A stretch of DNA of 64,000 bases from Anthopleura xanthogrammica. Its lineage: Eukaryota > Cnidaria > Anthozoa > Actiniaria > Actiniidae. Each line of letters starts with the position of its first letter. The stretch's first letter is position 1. Below the pieces are notes generated by a model, which worked only from the letters and a program-made list of their open reading frames with translations, had not been told where the DNA came from and did not search any database. The position numbers were made by a program, and so were the translations under genes. The DNA lies in NCBI GenBank assembly GCA_964019055.1, contig OZ025217.1, positions 1,503,501 to 1,567,500 of the forward strand, read 5' to 3'. Positions 11,653 to 22,471 of this stretch are shown here, in pieces.

Positions 11653-14201
11653 ATGATGCAGCCACACGAAAACAAGAGCCTTAACATAGAATCTAAAGAA
11701 CCTGACACTAAAGTAGACATTGTCAAAGAAGTTGCTAGTGCTTTAGAGGACGAAGATGTGAGAAAAGATGAACCTAAAACTGTTAGTAAAGTTCCATCAA
11801 CGACAACAAGTGCCACGACTGCCCAACAAAAACAACCTACTACAAGCTCCCCTGTGACGATATCCAAAGGCTCTAGCCAAAGTAAAACAACGCCGAGCTC
11901 AAGCTCAAAGGCTCTAGCAAGTCCTCCCCAAGAGAGAATGAGATCGGATCCAATACCAGCTCAAAAATCACCAAGTACTGCTGCAAGTGGTGGTGGTGGT
12001 GCAGAGAACACTTCTACAACGTGGCAGTCGTCAACAGAGTCAAGTAACGATGGCGGAGGGATGTGGGGATGGATGTCCAGCGCTGTTAACGCTGGTTTAC
12101 AAACTACACAGAATATTGGCAGAAATATCGTAGAGAAAACAAAGGTTGGTCAAGAATGTATTTGTAAAACGTTCAAGAGTGTGAATGCTTACGTGCTTTA
12201 TTACTCAGCTGATTATTTAAATGCCAAAAATTAATCGAATTAGAGATTTTATTTACTTTTAAAGAATAAACATTCGCCATTCAACTTTTGTACTTGTTAT
12301 TTCAGTGTATTAAAGTTATTTATTAACTAGGAAATGACATATTCCTTCAGCAGTAACAGCTAGCTGAATCCAATGATGAATCAGTATAATTACTAATATT
12401 CATAAATATTTATCTTTCTGTATTAGAGTTATTCGTAAACCAAAGATGGCTGTACACCTTTATTGAACTCTACCATCATTTCATTAAATTGTTTTTAAAA
12501 TGTTGGTTATTTTTTACTTTGCATTCATACCAAGTTAAATTATTATTATTCAGTCTATGCAGGAAGTAGAATCTAAGTAAAAGAGTCATAGTCATAGTCA
12601 GGATGCCAACATTATAAAATAAAGCAGATGGGAAATTAATTTTTCTTTTCTTACAGTCCTCTGTAGATACTGTGATAACAACGTTAGACCCAGCGATGGA
12701 AGACTATTTACGTAAGTTGAGATTTTAGCATATATTGTTGAGAAGTGTTTTTGTATGAATATACAGTAGCCTAAATTACCTGATTTACACAAAACAATTC
12801 ATTCACTTTTGCAGATAACAGAAGTCAAGGTGTTAATCTTGTTCTAACAACTGAACATGTTCCCACCATTGATGCAATTAAGGATGGATTTCGGCAGATT
12901 TTTGAGTTGGCATTTTTCAAAGGTTTATCCTCAGCATCCAGCATTGCACCTCTACCAACTGGCTGTTCTGCTGGCCTCAAAGGAGCGCAGCACAGAGTAT
13001 CTCATCTTCGAAGAACGAAGAAAGTAAAAGAAGATGAGATAGTCATTGGTGTTGAAGAACTTGTTGCTGAATTGATACCTGGAAAGTGAGTACCGTAGAA
13101 ATATTTTTCTGTTTTTGTCAGTTCACATTCTCTAAAATTAAAACTTGGTGTCCAAATAATTTTTCCAAGGACAGAACCAGGAATCATTTCTAAAAGGGGG
13201 GCAACTGTGACAGAGTTCCTCACTCCACTGCTTACCACACCCTGGATCCGCTCCAGTTTTCACATATAGAATTCAATTCAATTATATATATTTTTTCATT
13301 TTTAGGTGGTTCAGTATGTTTTGTTTATATCTGAGTGACCCAAACCTCAAGATTGATCTTGAGACATTTTCACAAGCTCTTGAAGTCCCAAAGGAGTACA
13401 TCACTAAAGCAGAACAAAGCACACCCTCAAATTACAATCTACGCTGGTCAGGACTCTCATACACTCTAGGTGAAGTTGTTTTAGGGACTGGTAATTCTCA
13501 AGGAGATTGGCAGACAAGAGTAGGAGGTAGGTACACTTTTAGGCATAGGCTAACTCAGGTACTGTTCATTTTGGATTGGGAAGTTGGGGGGGGGGGGGGG
13601 GGGGGGGGGCAGTGTGATTTGCTTGAATACCGAAGAAAACTTGACTTCCCCTCTCTGTCATTGAAAAAAAATGTTTTATCGTTAAAGTGCTGTGCAACTT
13701 CAATTCTTTTGTGTGTTCCCCCTCTTGAGCCTGTATTTTATTATCACCCAAATCCCACTGCCCCCCCCCCCCCCCCACCTCCCCAGTAAAAAATGAGTGG
13801 TCCCTAAAGGTAAGCACAAGCGTTGTGTTCTGCTAATGCACTGGCTGTCAATGCTGTGATTATGAGTATCATCATCTCTGCTGTGCTGAGTGGGTTTTTC
13901 TCTGTGTACTTCAGTTTTCCTTCCTTGCAGACTACACTTCCAAATTCCAATTCAATCATAGAACAAGAGTCACATATTTTTTTTAGCCACAGTCTATTAA
14001 CACCCTTCCAGAACAATTACAATTTTCAAATTATTTGTTTGTTAAAACACTTTAAATTATAACCTTATATGTATGGTTTTTCTTTCAGGTTGTTCAAGAA
14101 AGCAAATTCTCACAATTGCATCCAAGACTTTAGCAGGGCAATATAAAACGAAATGCAATGAAAAAATAGAATCAGTTATGGACAAGGCTGTTGTCCTTTA
14201 G
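11653..14201 (+). CDS. PRRC1: PRRC1 (proline-rich coiled-coil protein 1) homologue
   Basis: Five exons: 11653-12144, 12657-12711, 12815-13085, 13306-13526 and 14089-14201, about 383 residues. The first exon encodes a low-complexity Ser/Thr/Lys/Pro-rich region ending in the conserved MWGWMSSAVNAG and VEKTKSSVDTVITTLDPAM across the junction. The rest is the conserved PRRC1 domain, related to the NTPase fold of the YjjX family: FRQIFELAFFKG, GCSAGLKGAQHRVSHLRRT, VEELVAELIPGKWFSMFCL, YNLRWSGLSYTLGEVVL and SRKQILTIASKTLAGQYK. Vertebrate PRRC1 is linked to PKA regulation and to ER exit sites/COPII; that role is carried over, not shown. The intron-1 donor AAG|GTTGGT is weak, and reading through it gives a stop at 12232-12234 followed by AATAAA. 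It converges on SHLD2. Confidence 0.95.
12265..12270 (+). terminator. Possible intronic polyadenylation signal in PRRC1
   Basis: AATAAA about 30 bp after the in-frame stop reached when the weak first donor of PRRC1 is not used. It could end a short transcript encoding 193 residues without the conserved C-terminal domain. The signal is seen; its use is inference. Confidence 0.35.
13530..13805. repeat. Repeat block between poly-G and poly-C tracts in PRRC1 intron 4
   Basis: A run of about 24 G near 13586-13609 and a C-run near 13760-13777 lie on either side of about 150 bp, with partly complementary words (TTGGGAAGTTGGGG and CCCCACCTCCCCAG). It is probably a decayed inverted-repeat element whose ends expanded into homopolymers. 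No coding role. Confidence 0.5.
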
Positions 14202-15736
14202 AGTTTTATATATACAAGTGTATCAAAAACTCTTTGGAAAAGCATTTTCTCCATGGCTTCTACATAAAAATATAGTTTGTGCAAATGACCAAAATCTTTG
14301 ATATCTGCTCCAATGTCAGAATTAATTAGGTTAATCAGCTTTATGAAAGATGCCATTCATTGATCAAACAGCTGATATTTGAAAAGACAAAATGTGCTTA
14401 GGTAGACATCACAAATAAAATAATGGAAGTATATATATTTATGGAGAGTATGGTCAAAGAAAATTTACGCTATCATTACTATCTTGTTTAAAATCAGTCC
14501 TGCAAGTTGCAATTTCAATCTGCATTTCATAATTTTCTATACCTTTGCACAGGTAGAGAAGTGACTTCCACAGGGTACAGATTCTATAATTAAAATTGTA
14601 AATATAGTGCAGTCATAAGCAGGTCAAATACAGTAGGTTGGGTCAGAAATATCAGGAGGGTCACAAAATTTTACAATGTCATAATTAAGCTATAATAATA
14701 TACCGGTAATTTTAGCAATGTTGTAAGAAAAGTGAATCCTAGGATCTAACTGCTGTAATTGATGTTGACTGTTCTTAAACATCTGTCTTATGTAGTGAAA
14801 GAAAAGTGGTTCCAAAACAATGATTTTATTGGGTAATAAAGATAATTATCTCAACGTATCACAACTCATTGATCATTATAATTTGCAGGTGCTAATATTT
14901 CAATAAAATGGGTTTGAAAATAAAAATTTTCAGTTAAAAGGTTAATGTTGATAAAATTTTACCATTATTTCTCGTCTTTGATTAAAACGTGAAGTTTATT
15001 TTAAAATCTTAATAAAAGTGTCATCGCGCATGCGCAGATCGCGAACGTTAAATCGCGATCTTTTGTAAAACTAACAAGATCGGCTTTTTTTAAAGTTTAG
15101 ACACCATTATCTTATCAACTTTTAACATCAAAAGTACTTTAAAGTATACCATGACAAGACATTTTCGAAAATTGAATTTAGCAACGGATCCCACACGTTT
15201 AAGCGCTGTTGTTTTCAAGTTATCGATCGCGGCCGCGACGTAATCTTTGGTAATGGACTTCTGGTTCATGCGGGAAGTGATGAACTGGGTAATCACTAGT
15301 CTTAGTGAGACGTGTCACCCACCAATGTTACGCATAGACACGTGACCCTCCTGATCCCACCCATAATACACTGCAAAAAGGAAATAAAAAAAAAAAGACT
15401 ATAACACGTGACAGTCTATATCTTTATTCTAATATTTACCTTAACTTTTCTTTCTCTATATATTTTTAAAAACCTTACAAGAGGAAAGGCAATACAGTAA
15501 CTTATACTAATAAAAAGAAAATTATCGCTGTTTTTTCACTTTTCTTATTTTTGGCTTCCTGTGCCAAAACTCTCTCCGACCAAAAGTTTTGCTGTTACTA
15601 AACGATGAAAGGGCTTCAAAGTGTCTTTTAGATTTTAATTGAAAAAAAAACTTTTCAATAAACTTTACTAACAATAATAATAGTAAAAATTGTAATGACA
15701 AATAATTTAATATTATGAATAAATTATTGATAATAA
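14202..15736. other. PRRC1/SHLD2 convergent spacer
   Basis: Holds the 3' UTRs of two convergent genes. AATAAA at 14414-14419 could serve PRRC1, and TTTATT at 15423-15428 (AATAAA on the minus strand) could serve SHLD2. A CpG-richer island of about 300 bp near 15010-15310 stands out from the AT-rich surroundings and contains GCGCATGCGC, an NRF1-type site, at about 15025-15034. See the separate open-frame entry inside it. Confidence 0.5.
15090..15296 (-). CDS. Unassigned short open frame in a CpG-rich island
   Basis: About 60-68 residues, with an internal ATG giving MNQKSITKDYVAAAIDNLK; the composition is balanced and protein-like (KRVGSVAKFNFRKC) rather than repeat-derived. A GTATAC donor-like word follows CLVM, so this may be a first exon, or a fragment of a retained or retrocopied gene. 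I do not recognise a family and see no second exon. It lies between two convergent genes, an unusual place for a CpG-rich segment. It may equally be chance. Confidence 0.25.
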   Translation of the reverse strand: MITQFITSRMNQKSITKDYVAAAIDNLKTTALKRVGSVAKFNFRKCLVMVYFKVLLMLKVDKIMVSKL

Positions 15737-18320
15737 TTATCTAATGTCCATGAAGGAAAAATTACGACTAACTACAAAACTATTCTCATCTAAAATTGTG
15801 TGACAAGACAAAATCATTCGACATTTTTCTCTATTGGAAACAAGTTTTTTCACTCTTTCTAAAAACTCGTCAATTTTACAGGATTTTTGATGCAGCTTTA
15901 CCAGTTGATTCGCTTCGATTCCTTTGAACAGCTTGCATGCTGAACCATGATTCACGTCCACCTCGATGTCTCCTCCTGAATCCTTCATCCTTACAGTAAA
16001 ATTCCTATAAAACCGTGCAACTCTGTAATTATAGTCTGGTTTATGATCTACACAGTGGCTACATTGTCCATATATCTGGTTCTTGTCTTGTGTTAATGGT
16101 CGGAAACACAAGGCGCAACCTATGTATGTCAGATGCGGGAAACAGTCGTTTAAGATTTCTACATCTTGAGTACTCTTAATGTTCAAAGTTTCGTTAGTAT
16201 CAGAATAGAAAACGATGGCAGAAATGAATCCACTGATTTCCGCAGACCCTGAAAACTTGGCATCAAGTAGATGTTTGATACTTTTGAATGTTTTGACTTC
16301 ACTGGGGATGTCACCCAAGATGGAAAGTAACCTTTTTGCCTCCAGATTTTCCTCTGTTAGTTTTGTTTTTGTTGACTTTGGCGTTGTGTGAAGTACCATC
16401 GTTCCACTCGACGCGTCGTGCTTGGCTGTGAGGTACTGTAGCTCCCATACTGTTCCCACTGCTGTGCGCAAATCGTTTAACCACTCGGCTTGTCTTCCCC
16501 AGAGAGTTACGATAATTTCTTCGTCAGGAGATTCAGCAAAAACTACAAGAAAAAAAAAAGAAATGGGTTCGAGAGGATTCACATATTAGAAAATATATTT
16601 GTAACGAATCCCATCCCATCTTTCTTTCTCCTTTATTCATTTAATTCGTCCTTTCTCTTTCACACACACTCACACTCTTTCGTTCATTCAGCAAACTCCT
16701 GGTGACAAGTCAGAAGCGCGTTTGTGCGCTTTTGCAAGGCAACTAAGCTTTCTTATCAGCCCAGTGACCCTTCATTAACGCATCAAGACTTACCAATTCT
16801 TATTTTCGGAAGCCTTTGATTTCCAAACTGGTAAGTACCATCAGTTGTTTGGTTTGCCATAACCTCAACCTTACGAAGAACCCCTCTAAAGTGAACCAGC
16901 GTATTATTCTTCATCTCTGAGATACGAGCGAACTTTACTGGCTGTCTGGTAGCAGAAACAGCATTCCTAAAGAGATAGCTATAATCTTGTCCTGCTTGCT
17001 TAAGCAACTCATCGAGTCTTTCCTGGGACACCAAGTGAAGCCAGTCCCGTGACAGAGGCTTGACTGGCTGGTGAAGATTATAGAAGCACGAGTGGAAAGT
17101 AGTTTGGCCGATATTTTCGTTTCTCCATGTTTCAATGCGGATTTCCGTGGCGATGATGATGTCCCCAGGGACGATTCTGTCGGTCCAACGGGAAGCCTGT
17201 CTCCAAAAAGTACACTTAAAGTGCGATTTTGATACATCTGCTACGATTATTGAAGACAACGGGATGTACTCTCCCTTGTTTCTACCTGATTTCATTTGGA
17301 TTTCCCTGACTGGATTTACTTGAAGGACGATGACACATAAATTCACTAAATCATTCAATTTGTTGCACTGCGCAAGGTAAGTTAGCTTATCGGAAATGTT
17401 TGGCAATGCGTGAACACGTTTGGAAACAACATTCGTTTGGGTTTTGCTTGCGCCTGGTTCCAGAGGTCCTGCGGTTTCTTTAGGAGCTGCACTAGGTTTT
17501 CCAGTAGTCGTAGTTTCTCCAAAATTTTTAGTTGCTTTTTCATCTTCTTTTGTTGACGATTTAGAAGTAGCTTGTGAAAATAATGGCGGTGATTTGTGTT
17601 TCTTCGCTAACGATGAGAAGGAAGTGGTTTTATCATCATATTTTAGACCTTCACGAGTAGAGACTTGAGTATAAACATCCTCTTCTGTCAATTGATGCGT
17701 ATTATCATCACACAACTCATCACCTCCTACCCCTCTCTCCCTTGAAGAACCACTGATGGAAGAGCCGTTTGAAATGCTATATTTTAGGAGAAGTTGGCTC
17801 TCAAAGTTCACCGCTTCATATTCCCGCTGAAGTCTGTCAAAACTCCCTACTCTGTCTTGTGTGAAGACGCTCTCCAAGCGAGTTAAACTATTACGAAGAG
17901 CAGTGTTCTGATTTGTTTGGAAAAACTCTTGATCCAAGTATGAATTGACTGATTCCTGAACGAGTTCTGGGTCATAATCAAGAACAATTCCACCACTTGC
18001 ACTAACTTCAGAGTCTATTCTAATAGAATTGTGAACTTCTAGGTCTTTTTGGATTGTAGCTTCATCATCAATGACAAATTTCTGACCATCAAACTTGAAG
18101 TACGTCTTGTCCCATTTCACTTCCGGTAACTCTTTGACACAAAAACACAGCCATATCTTCGGTTAATAATAGAAAAACAACTAATATTGACCACAATGCA
18201 TAATCTCTTACCTTGCGCATCTAGTTTCGCTTTCTTTCCTTGTTGATGAAGGCATATTTTTGGCGGCACAAAGACAAGAACTTTCGTACCATTTGCGCTA
18301 CGCTTTTTATCCGCCGCCAT
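15737..18320 (-). CDS. SHLD2: SHLD2 (FAM35A), Shieldin complex subunit 2
   Basis: Three exons, 18212-18320, 16794-18131 and 15737-16542, about 750 residues. Shieldin binds single-stranded DNA downstream of 53BP1-RIF1 and limits end resection in vertebrates. After a divergent Ser/Thr-rich N-terminal half come three OB-fold-like segments as in SHLD2. The first carries NPVREIQMKSGRNKGEYIPL and VPGDIIIATEI. The second spans the exon 2/3 junction, with LVHFRGVLRKVEV, TLWGRQAEW and LHTTPKS. The third has a CALC...CSHC zinc-ligand pair, and the end is LDENSFVVSRNFSFMDI, matching the human C-terminus in pattern. The first exon (MAADKKRSANGTKVLVFVPP) has a short hydrophobic beta-like stretch where vertebrate SHLD2 binds SHLD3-REV7; equivalence is inference. 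RPA70 was considered but the motif set fits SHLD2 better. Divergent from the C9orf85 homologue. Confidence 0.87.
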
Positions 18321-18501
18321 GTTTGAAGCAGGAATCACAATGAATAGCGGATTATTTTGTAACGAATGCGCAAGAAAATCCTTGCGCATGATGTTAATCT
18401 GAGCCTGCGATCTTATGTACGACAATTTTTCAAAATCTTACGAGTTTAACCTAAAAAATTTCAAGTTTTACTTATATATTTTCTCACGTAGGAAAACAGA
18501 A
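18321..18501. promoter_or_regulatory. Very short divergent promoter region, SHLD2 / C9orf85 homologue
   Basis: Only 181 bp separate the two start codons, so the genes must share or overlap core promoters. Two TTGCGCA words occur near 18367-18390. No TATA box is obvious. Bidirectionality is inferred from spacing. Confidence 0.55.
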
Positions 18502-21500
18502 ATGAGCTCAAGGAAAGGAGATAGTAGAAAGAAGGGTCAGAAGTACAAGAACGCGACAGCATTTAAGAATGACTTGCACGATACGAGTAGAACGACGAAG
18601 TTAATCAACAGCACTCAAGTATCAGGAGTTTGTGCACGATGTAGAGATGCTATCGAATGGAGGAAAAAGTACAAGAAATATAAACCACTTAAAGCTCCCA
18701 AGAAATGGTAAGTGAATTTTAAACTATTCATTGCTGGAATATACCCCTTGCACTTGACTTCAAAGCAGCTCAATTTGGAGGGCAAAACAAACGAATTTTA
18801 ATCTCCTGAGAATTGGAACCTATTGCTTTGTCTTCCAAATTGAGTTGTATTCCGACGTGTTGCAAGGGGTCTATAGAGCTCTTTAGCTTCGTTGTTTGTT
18901 GTGCCCATTTCAGACTATGTGATTCCACTCTTGGGAGTTGATTCTTTCATGTATAAATATTTTAATAAAAGAACATTTCTCAAGGAAATATCAATATTGT
19001 GTTCTCGAATGGGCAATTTGGTAAAGAGGTACATATTAGGTCTATTAGTTTTATGGTAGCAGAAAGGCCTGGATTTGAGATGGCACTTTTAACCTTCCCT
19101 TCCCCCCCCCCCCCTCCCCAGCATATCATGTCTTCCTCTCCATCCCTCCCCCCTTCCCCAGCATATTATGTCTTCCTCTCCATCCCTCCCCCCTTCCCCA
19201 GCATATCATGTCTTCCTCTCCATCCCTCCCCCCCCCTTCCCCAACATATCATGTCTTCCTCTCCATCCCTCCCCCTTCCCCAGCATATCATGTCTTCCTC
19301 TCCATCCCTCCCCCCCTTCCCCAGCATATCATGTCTTCTTCTCCATCCCTCCCCCTTCCCTAGCATATCATGTCTTCCTCTGCATCCCTCCCCCCTTCCC
19401 CAGCATATCATGTCTTCCTCTCCACTCCTTCCACTATGAACCAGAATTCATATGCAGAGTGTAATACTCGCATGAAGAGTTCCACACTACTGCTCTGAGT
19501 TCATGCTTACATGATGAAAAAGTGGGACAGTACTTTGTAAAAATTCTATATTTGATTCAGAATTAGCTTAACTGTTAGTGATCTTGAATATTCAAAGAAA
19601 ATTGTGCTTGACAAAAAAAGAACAGAATTGAAATCATATTTTACAAAATACTGTCCCACTTTTTCATTACGTGAACATGCGCTCAGAGCAGTAGCGCTGA
19701 ACTCTTAATGCAAGTATGAAGAATGTCGCATGTTTTTTTTTTCAGTGTGAAATGTGAACAGAAAACAATCAAACAAGCTTATCATATATATTGTACTAAA
19801 TGCGCTCAACAAGGAGGATTTTGTGAAAAATGTGGAGAGGTCAAGGAAATTGTTGCACAGTAAGTAAACCTACTAGCATGTACATCACTGTTGTTTTGAT
19901 GTTTCATTTAACTTGAACGTACTTGCCCTCGAGTGACTCACAATCACAGTCAATGTGTGTAGTTGACATTATACAATAAAATTAATGTTACCTGTGTTAC
20001 TATTCCTCCTTGCATCTCATCAGAAGAGGTGCATGCCACCCATAGTTAATTTTGTATCTGGGCCGTAGCAAGCCTTGAAAAACTGGGGGGGGGGGGGGTG
20101 GGCACAAAGCAACATGTGACCACAACAAATGAAAATTTATTTCCTACTTTCTTTACTTTTCTGGGAAAATCCCCTGCTACAGCCCTGTCTATGATAAGGT
20201 AAGTATGGAGAGGGGGTCTAGATAGGTATCAATAATTGGGATGTTTTACTGCACCAGACAAGTTTTGTATATTTCATAAAGCCTCCAATGATGTCACAGC
20301 ATTAACATATTGGAAGTATAAACCTTGATATCTCCAAAATACATCACTCAAATCATAAAAAAATTTTTACCATTCAACTATTCACTTTAAGCTTTCAACT
20401 CAAATAGAGTCTTGATCACAAATGTGTGAGTCAGTCATTGTTTAAAAACCAGAGTAGGTAAATTTTCACCAAGGGATTGAGATAAAACACTTCTTGCTTT
20501 TGGTGCCAATATTTAATTCTATAATATTTGATTTATGTCCAGGCCTGAACCCTCACAGGAAGAGAAAGCAGCACAAGATAGCCAACTACAGCAAGAAGTA
20601 AAAATGCTCTCTGAAAGACAAAGAAGTAAGATATGTAAAGGTTATATACCAAAATCATTGGGGAAGTTTCTTAAGCATGCAATAAATATGATGCAATAGC
20701 ACTTGAAATTGTATGAGTCAGAGCCTCAATTTCAAAATTTTCAGTTAGGTGGGGGCATTTCCCCAGGCCTCCCAGGATACCCCCCGTCTCCCTGGCACTC
20801 AAAACCACAGGGAGCCCGGCTTTCCTTTGCCACATTCAATATTCATTTTTCTTTACGTAATTGCTTTTTATGGGTTTCCTGTGGTTTGGGATTGGTTTAC
20901 GGTTGACGGTTACACAAGCTGTAATCAGATCTGTACTGGAAATTGATAGCCGATTAAATTGTTGGTAACGCACTCTTTATAAAGCATTCAAAAGAAGAGA
21001 AGGGACGAAACCAAGCGAGTTTAGCATATTATGATCACCTCCAGTTGCTCGGACCAGCTACTTTAGTGAAGTCAGCGGGAAGTTGGATCGTTATTTTTCA
21101 TGTTTAGTTTACATCATGTATTCCATCATGTTGGTCAAGATACTGATTATTTAGGAATTCGACAAACTCCAGATCTTTTTGTCTAACAATTTCTTTTAGT
21201 TCTACGTACTATACCGAATGAGGGAAAGTATTTTTCTACTGGATCGATTCAAAGGTATACTTATTTGAAGAGCATATATCTAAATTATTGTGAACAGGAG
21301 GTAGCTGAAAAAAGTGTAGAGCCCCTACCATCTTTGATCCCAGCAAATGAGTGGATGGTCGTAGCGCCTACATTGGGAAGATTTGAACAGGCGATTCCAG
21401 TAGTACAAGTGACTTTGACGTTCTTCTTGAGTTTACTGAGTTCTCTATATACAGCTTCAAGGGTAAAAGTTTTACCAGTCCCGCAGCTCGAATGACCAGC

Positions 21501-22471
21501 TATCGATAAATCTATCGCTCTTTGTTGATCTCTCGTTGGACTCATGTAAGGAACTTATACATACATTGGAAATGTTTTTTTTTAAGGATAATATAGATCA
21601 GATCTGAGCCACACGCATAGAATTCGCGGGAAATATTGAAACGATACCGGAAATATCCCAAACTTATATGCAAATTTGGATCGCTCTGTCAACAAACTGT
21701 CAAAATTCTTTTGTTTCAAAACTGATGTTGACCAGATTTCCGTGTTTCATAAGATAAGCGGTCCGAGCAACTGGAGGTGAACATATAACTAAGACTTAGC
21801 TTTTAAATATCACTGCCTAGGATCGCATCATTTCTGAGTATAAAGAAATAAACCTTCCTGAACCAAAGTTCTTTTATTGGGCCAACATTCAGTGGAGTTT
21901 TTATTAATAAAGGACTTCCATGAACCAAATAAACAAGGGTTTTCAAATCGGATACTCGCTTGGTTTCGTCCCTTCTCTTCTTTTGAATGCTTTATAGAAA
22001 GTGCGTTACATTCAAACAACACAGGCAACCCATAAAGAGCACGTTACCAACGGTTATTGATTTGAATTTAATCGGCTATCAATTTACAGTAAAGATCTGA
22101 TTACAGCTTAGCCGATCTTAAACCACAGGAAACCCATAAAAAGCAATTACGTAAAGAATAATGAATATTGAATGCGGCAAAGGAAAGCCGGGCTCCCTGT
22201 GTCAAAACTATGTTCCATGCTCCCTGTATTTCTATATTATCCCAAACCTCTCGATGTGTAACATAGATTTTTTGTCAGAGTGACATATTTTTTATTTTCT
22301 AAAGGAACATTCTTTCGGCACCTAGAGAAAGGAGAACCCCAAGATTTAACAGCCATTGGAGGTGGTCTTGGCTCAGATGAAGATGAAGGTGACAGTGAGG
22401 AAGAACCGGACAGTTTTAATGATTTGATGAACCTTGAACAGTCACGATTAAAAGAGAATAATGATTTATGA
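18502..22471 (+). CDS. C9orf85: C9orf85-family (DUF2039) cysteine-rich protein
   Basis: Five exons with matching phases: 18502-18707, 19746-19859, 20543-20625 and 22305-22471 are well supported as four; no fifth is needed. They give about 189 residues. The N-terminus MSSRKGDSRKKGQKYKNATA and the block GVCARCRDAIEWRKKYKKYK followed by WCVKCEQKTIKQAYHIYC, CTKC and CEKC match C9orf85, a small zinc-finger-like protein of unknown function. Four CxxC pairs suggest two zinc sites. The C-terminal half is a charged, acidic tail (SDEDEGDSEEEPDSF) unlike the short human end. Intron 1 has a minisatellite and two MITEs; the last intron contains a 1.4-kb transposon. AATAAA lies at 22486-22491, after which the satellite region begins within about 100 bp. 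Confidence 0.92.
18739..18875. mobile_element. Palindromic MITE, family 3 copy 1
   Basis: The inverted arms begin TATACCCCTTGCACTTGA and end with GCAAGGGGTCTATA, with an internal pair AGCTCAATTTGGAGG / CCAAATTGAG. The same family occurs at 53778-53916. TA-flanked ends hint at a mariner-like origin. It lies just after exon 1 of the C9orf85 homologue. Confidence 0.75.
19095..19430. repeat. Pyrimidine-rich minisatellite, about 40-44 bp unit
   Basis: About eight tandem units, each with CAGCATATCATGTCTTCCTC followed by CATCCCTCCC and a variable C-run. It lies in intron 1 of the C9orf85 homologue. Long open frames on both strands are repeat artefacts. Confidence 0.92.
19464..19717. mobile_element. 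Palindromic MITE, family 4 copy 1
   Basis: Large hairpin: arms ATACTCGCATGAAGAGTTCC and the complementary right end, plus an inner AAAAAGTGGGAC / GTCCCACTTTTT pair. It is closely related in sequence and length to 34031-34296 in DDA1. Non-coding. Confidence 0.8.
20087..20100. repeat. Poly-G tract in a C9orf85-homologue intron
   Basis: Short G-run inside a decayed repeat (AGCCTTGAAAAACTGGGG). Minor feature. Confidence 0.8.
20806..22201. mobile_element. 1.4-kb terminal-inverted-repeat transposon with helicase fragment
   Basis: The ends are CACAGGGAGCCCGGCTTTCC and its exact reverse complement. Arms of at least 250 bp continue inward with small indels and insertions: 20806-21061 pairs with 21757-22201, and GCAACTGGAGGTGA marks the inner edge on both sides. 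Identical 7-bp direct repeats TCAAAAC flank it (20799-20805 and 22202-22208), the signature of a real insertion. The interior holds a PIF1-type helicase fragment and no transposase, so the element is non-autonomous and seems to carry captured sequence. The superfamily is not clear: a 7-bp duplication is not diagnostic. It sits in the last intron of the C9orf85 homologue. Confidence 0.85.
21285..21545 (-). pseudogene. PIF1-like helicase N-terminal fragment
   Basis: An 86-codon frame with MSPTRDQQRAIDL (Q-motif-like), a Walker A segment CGTGKTFTLEAVYREL, VKVTCTTGIACSNLP and GATTIHSFAGIKDGRG, the first conserved blocks of PIF1/RRM3 superfamily 1 DNA helicases. Walker B and the later motifs are missing, so it cannot be an active helicase alone. 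The frame ends soon after a GTAGGG donor-like word, as if a single exon had been captured. It lies wholly between the inverted repeats of the surrounding element. Confidence 0.72.

Noticed and set aside
11283..11667. Phe/Ser-rich frames opposite the PRRC1 5' region
   Set aside because: Antisense of the GGAA purine tract and PRRC1 exon 1; low complexity.
15737..18320. RPA70 or MEIOB/SPATA22-type OB protein
   Set aside because: The combined NPVREIQMKSG, LHTTP, CxxC pair and LDENSF...FSFMD pattern fits SHLD2; RPA70 has a different zinc finger and N-terminal domain.
19166..19464. Frames repeating SSPSLPP or GEGWRGRHDMLGK
   Set aside because: Derived from the pyrimidine-rich minisatellite in an intron.
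21285..21545. Functional PIF1 helicase gene
   Set aside because: Only the first motifs are present, enclosed between transposon arms; Walker B and later motifs are absent.
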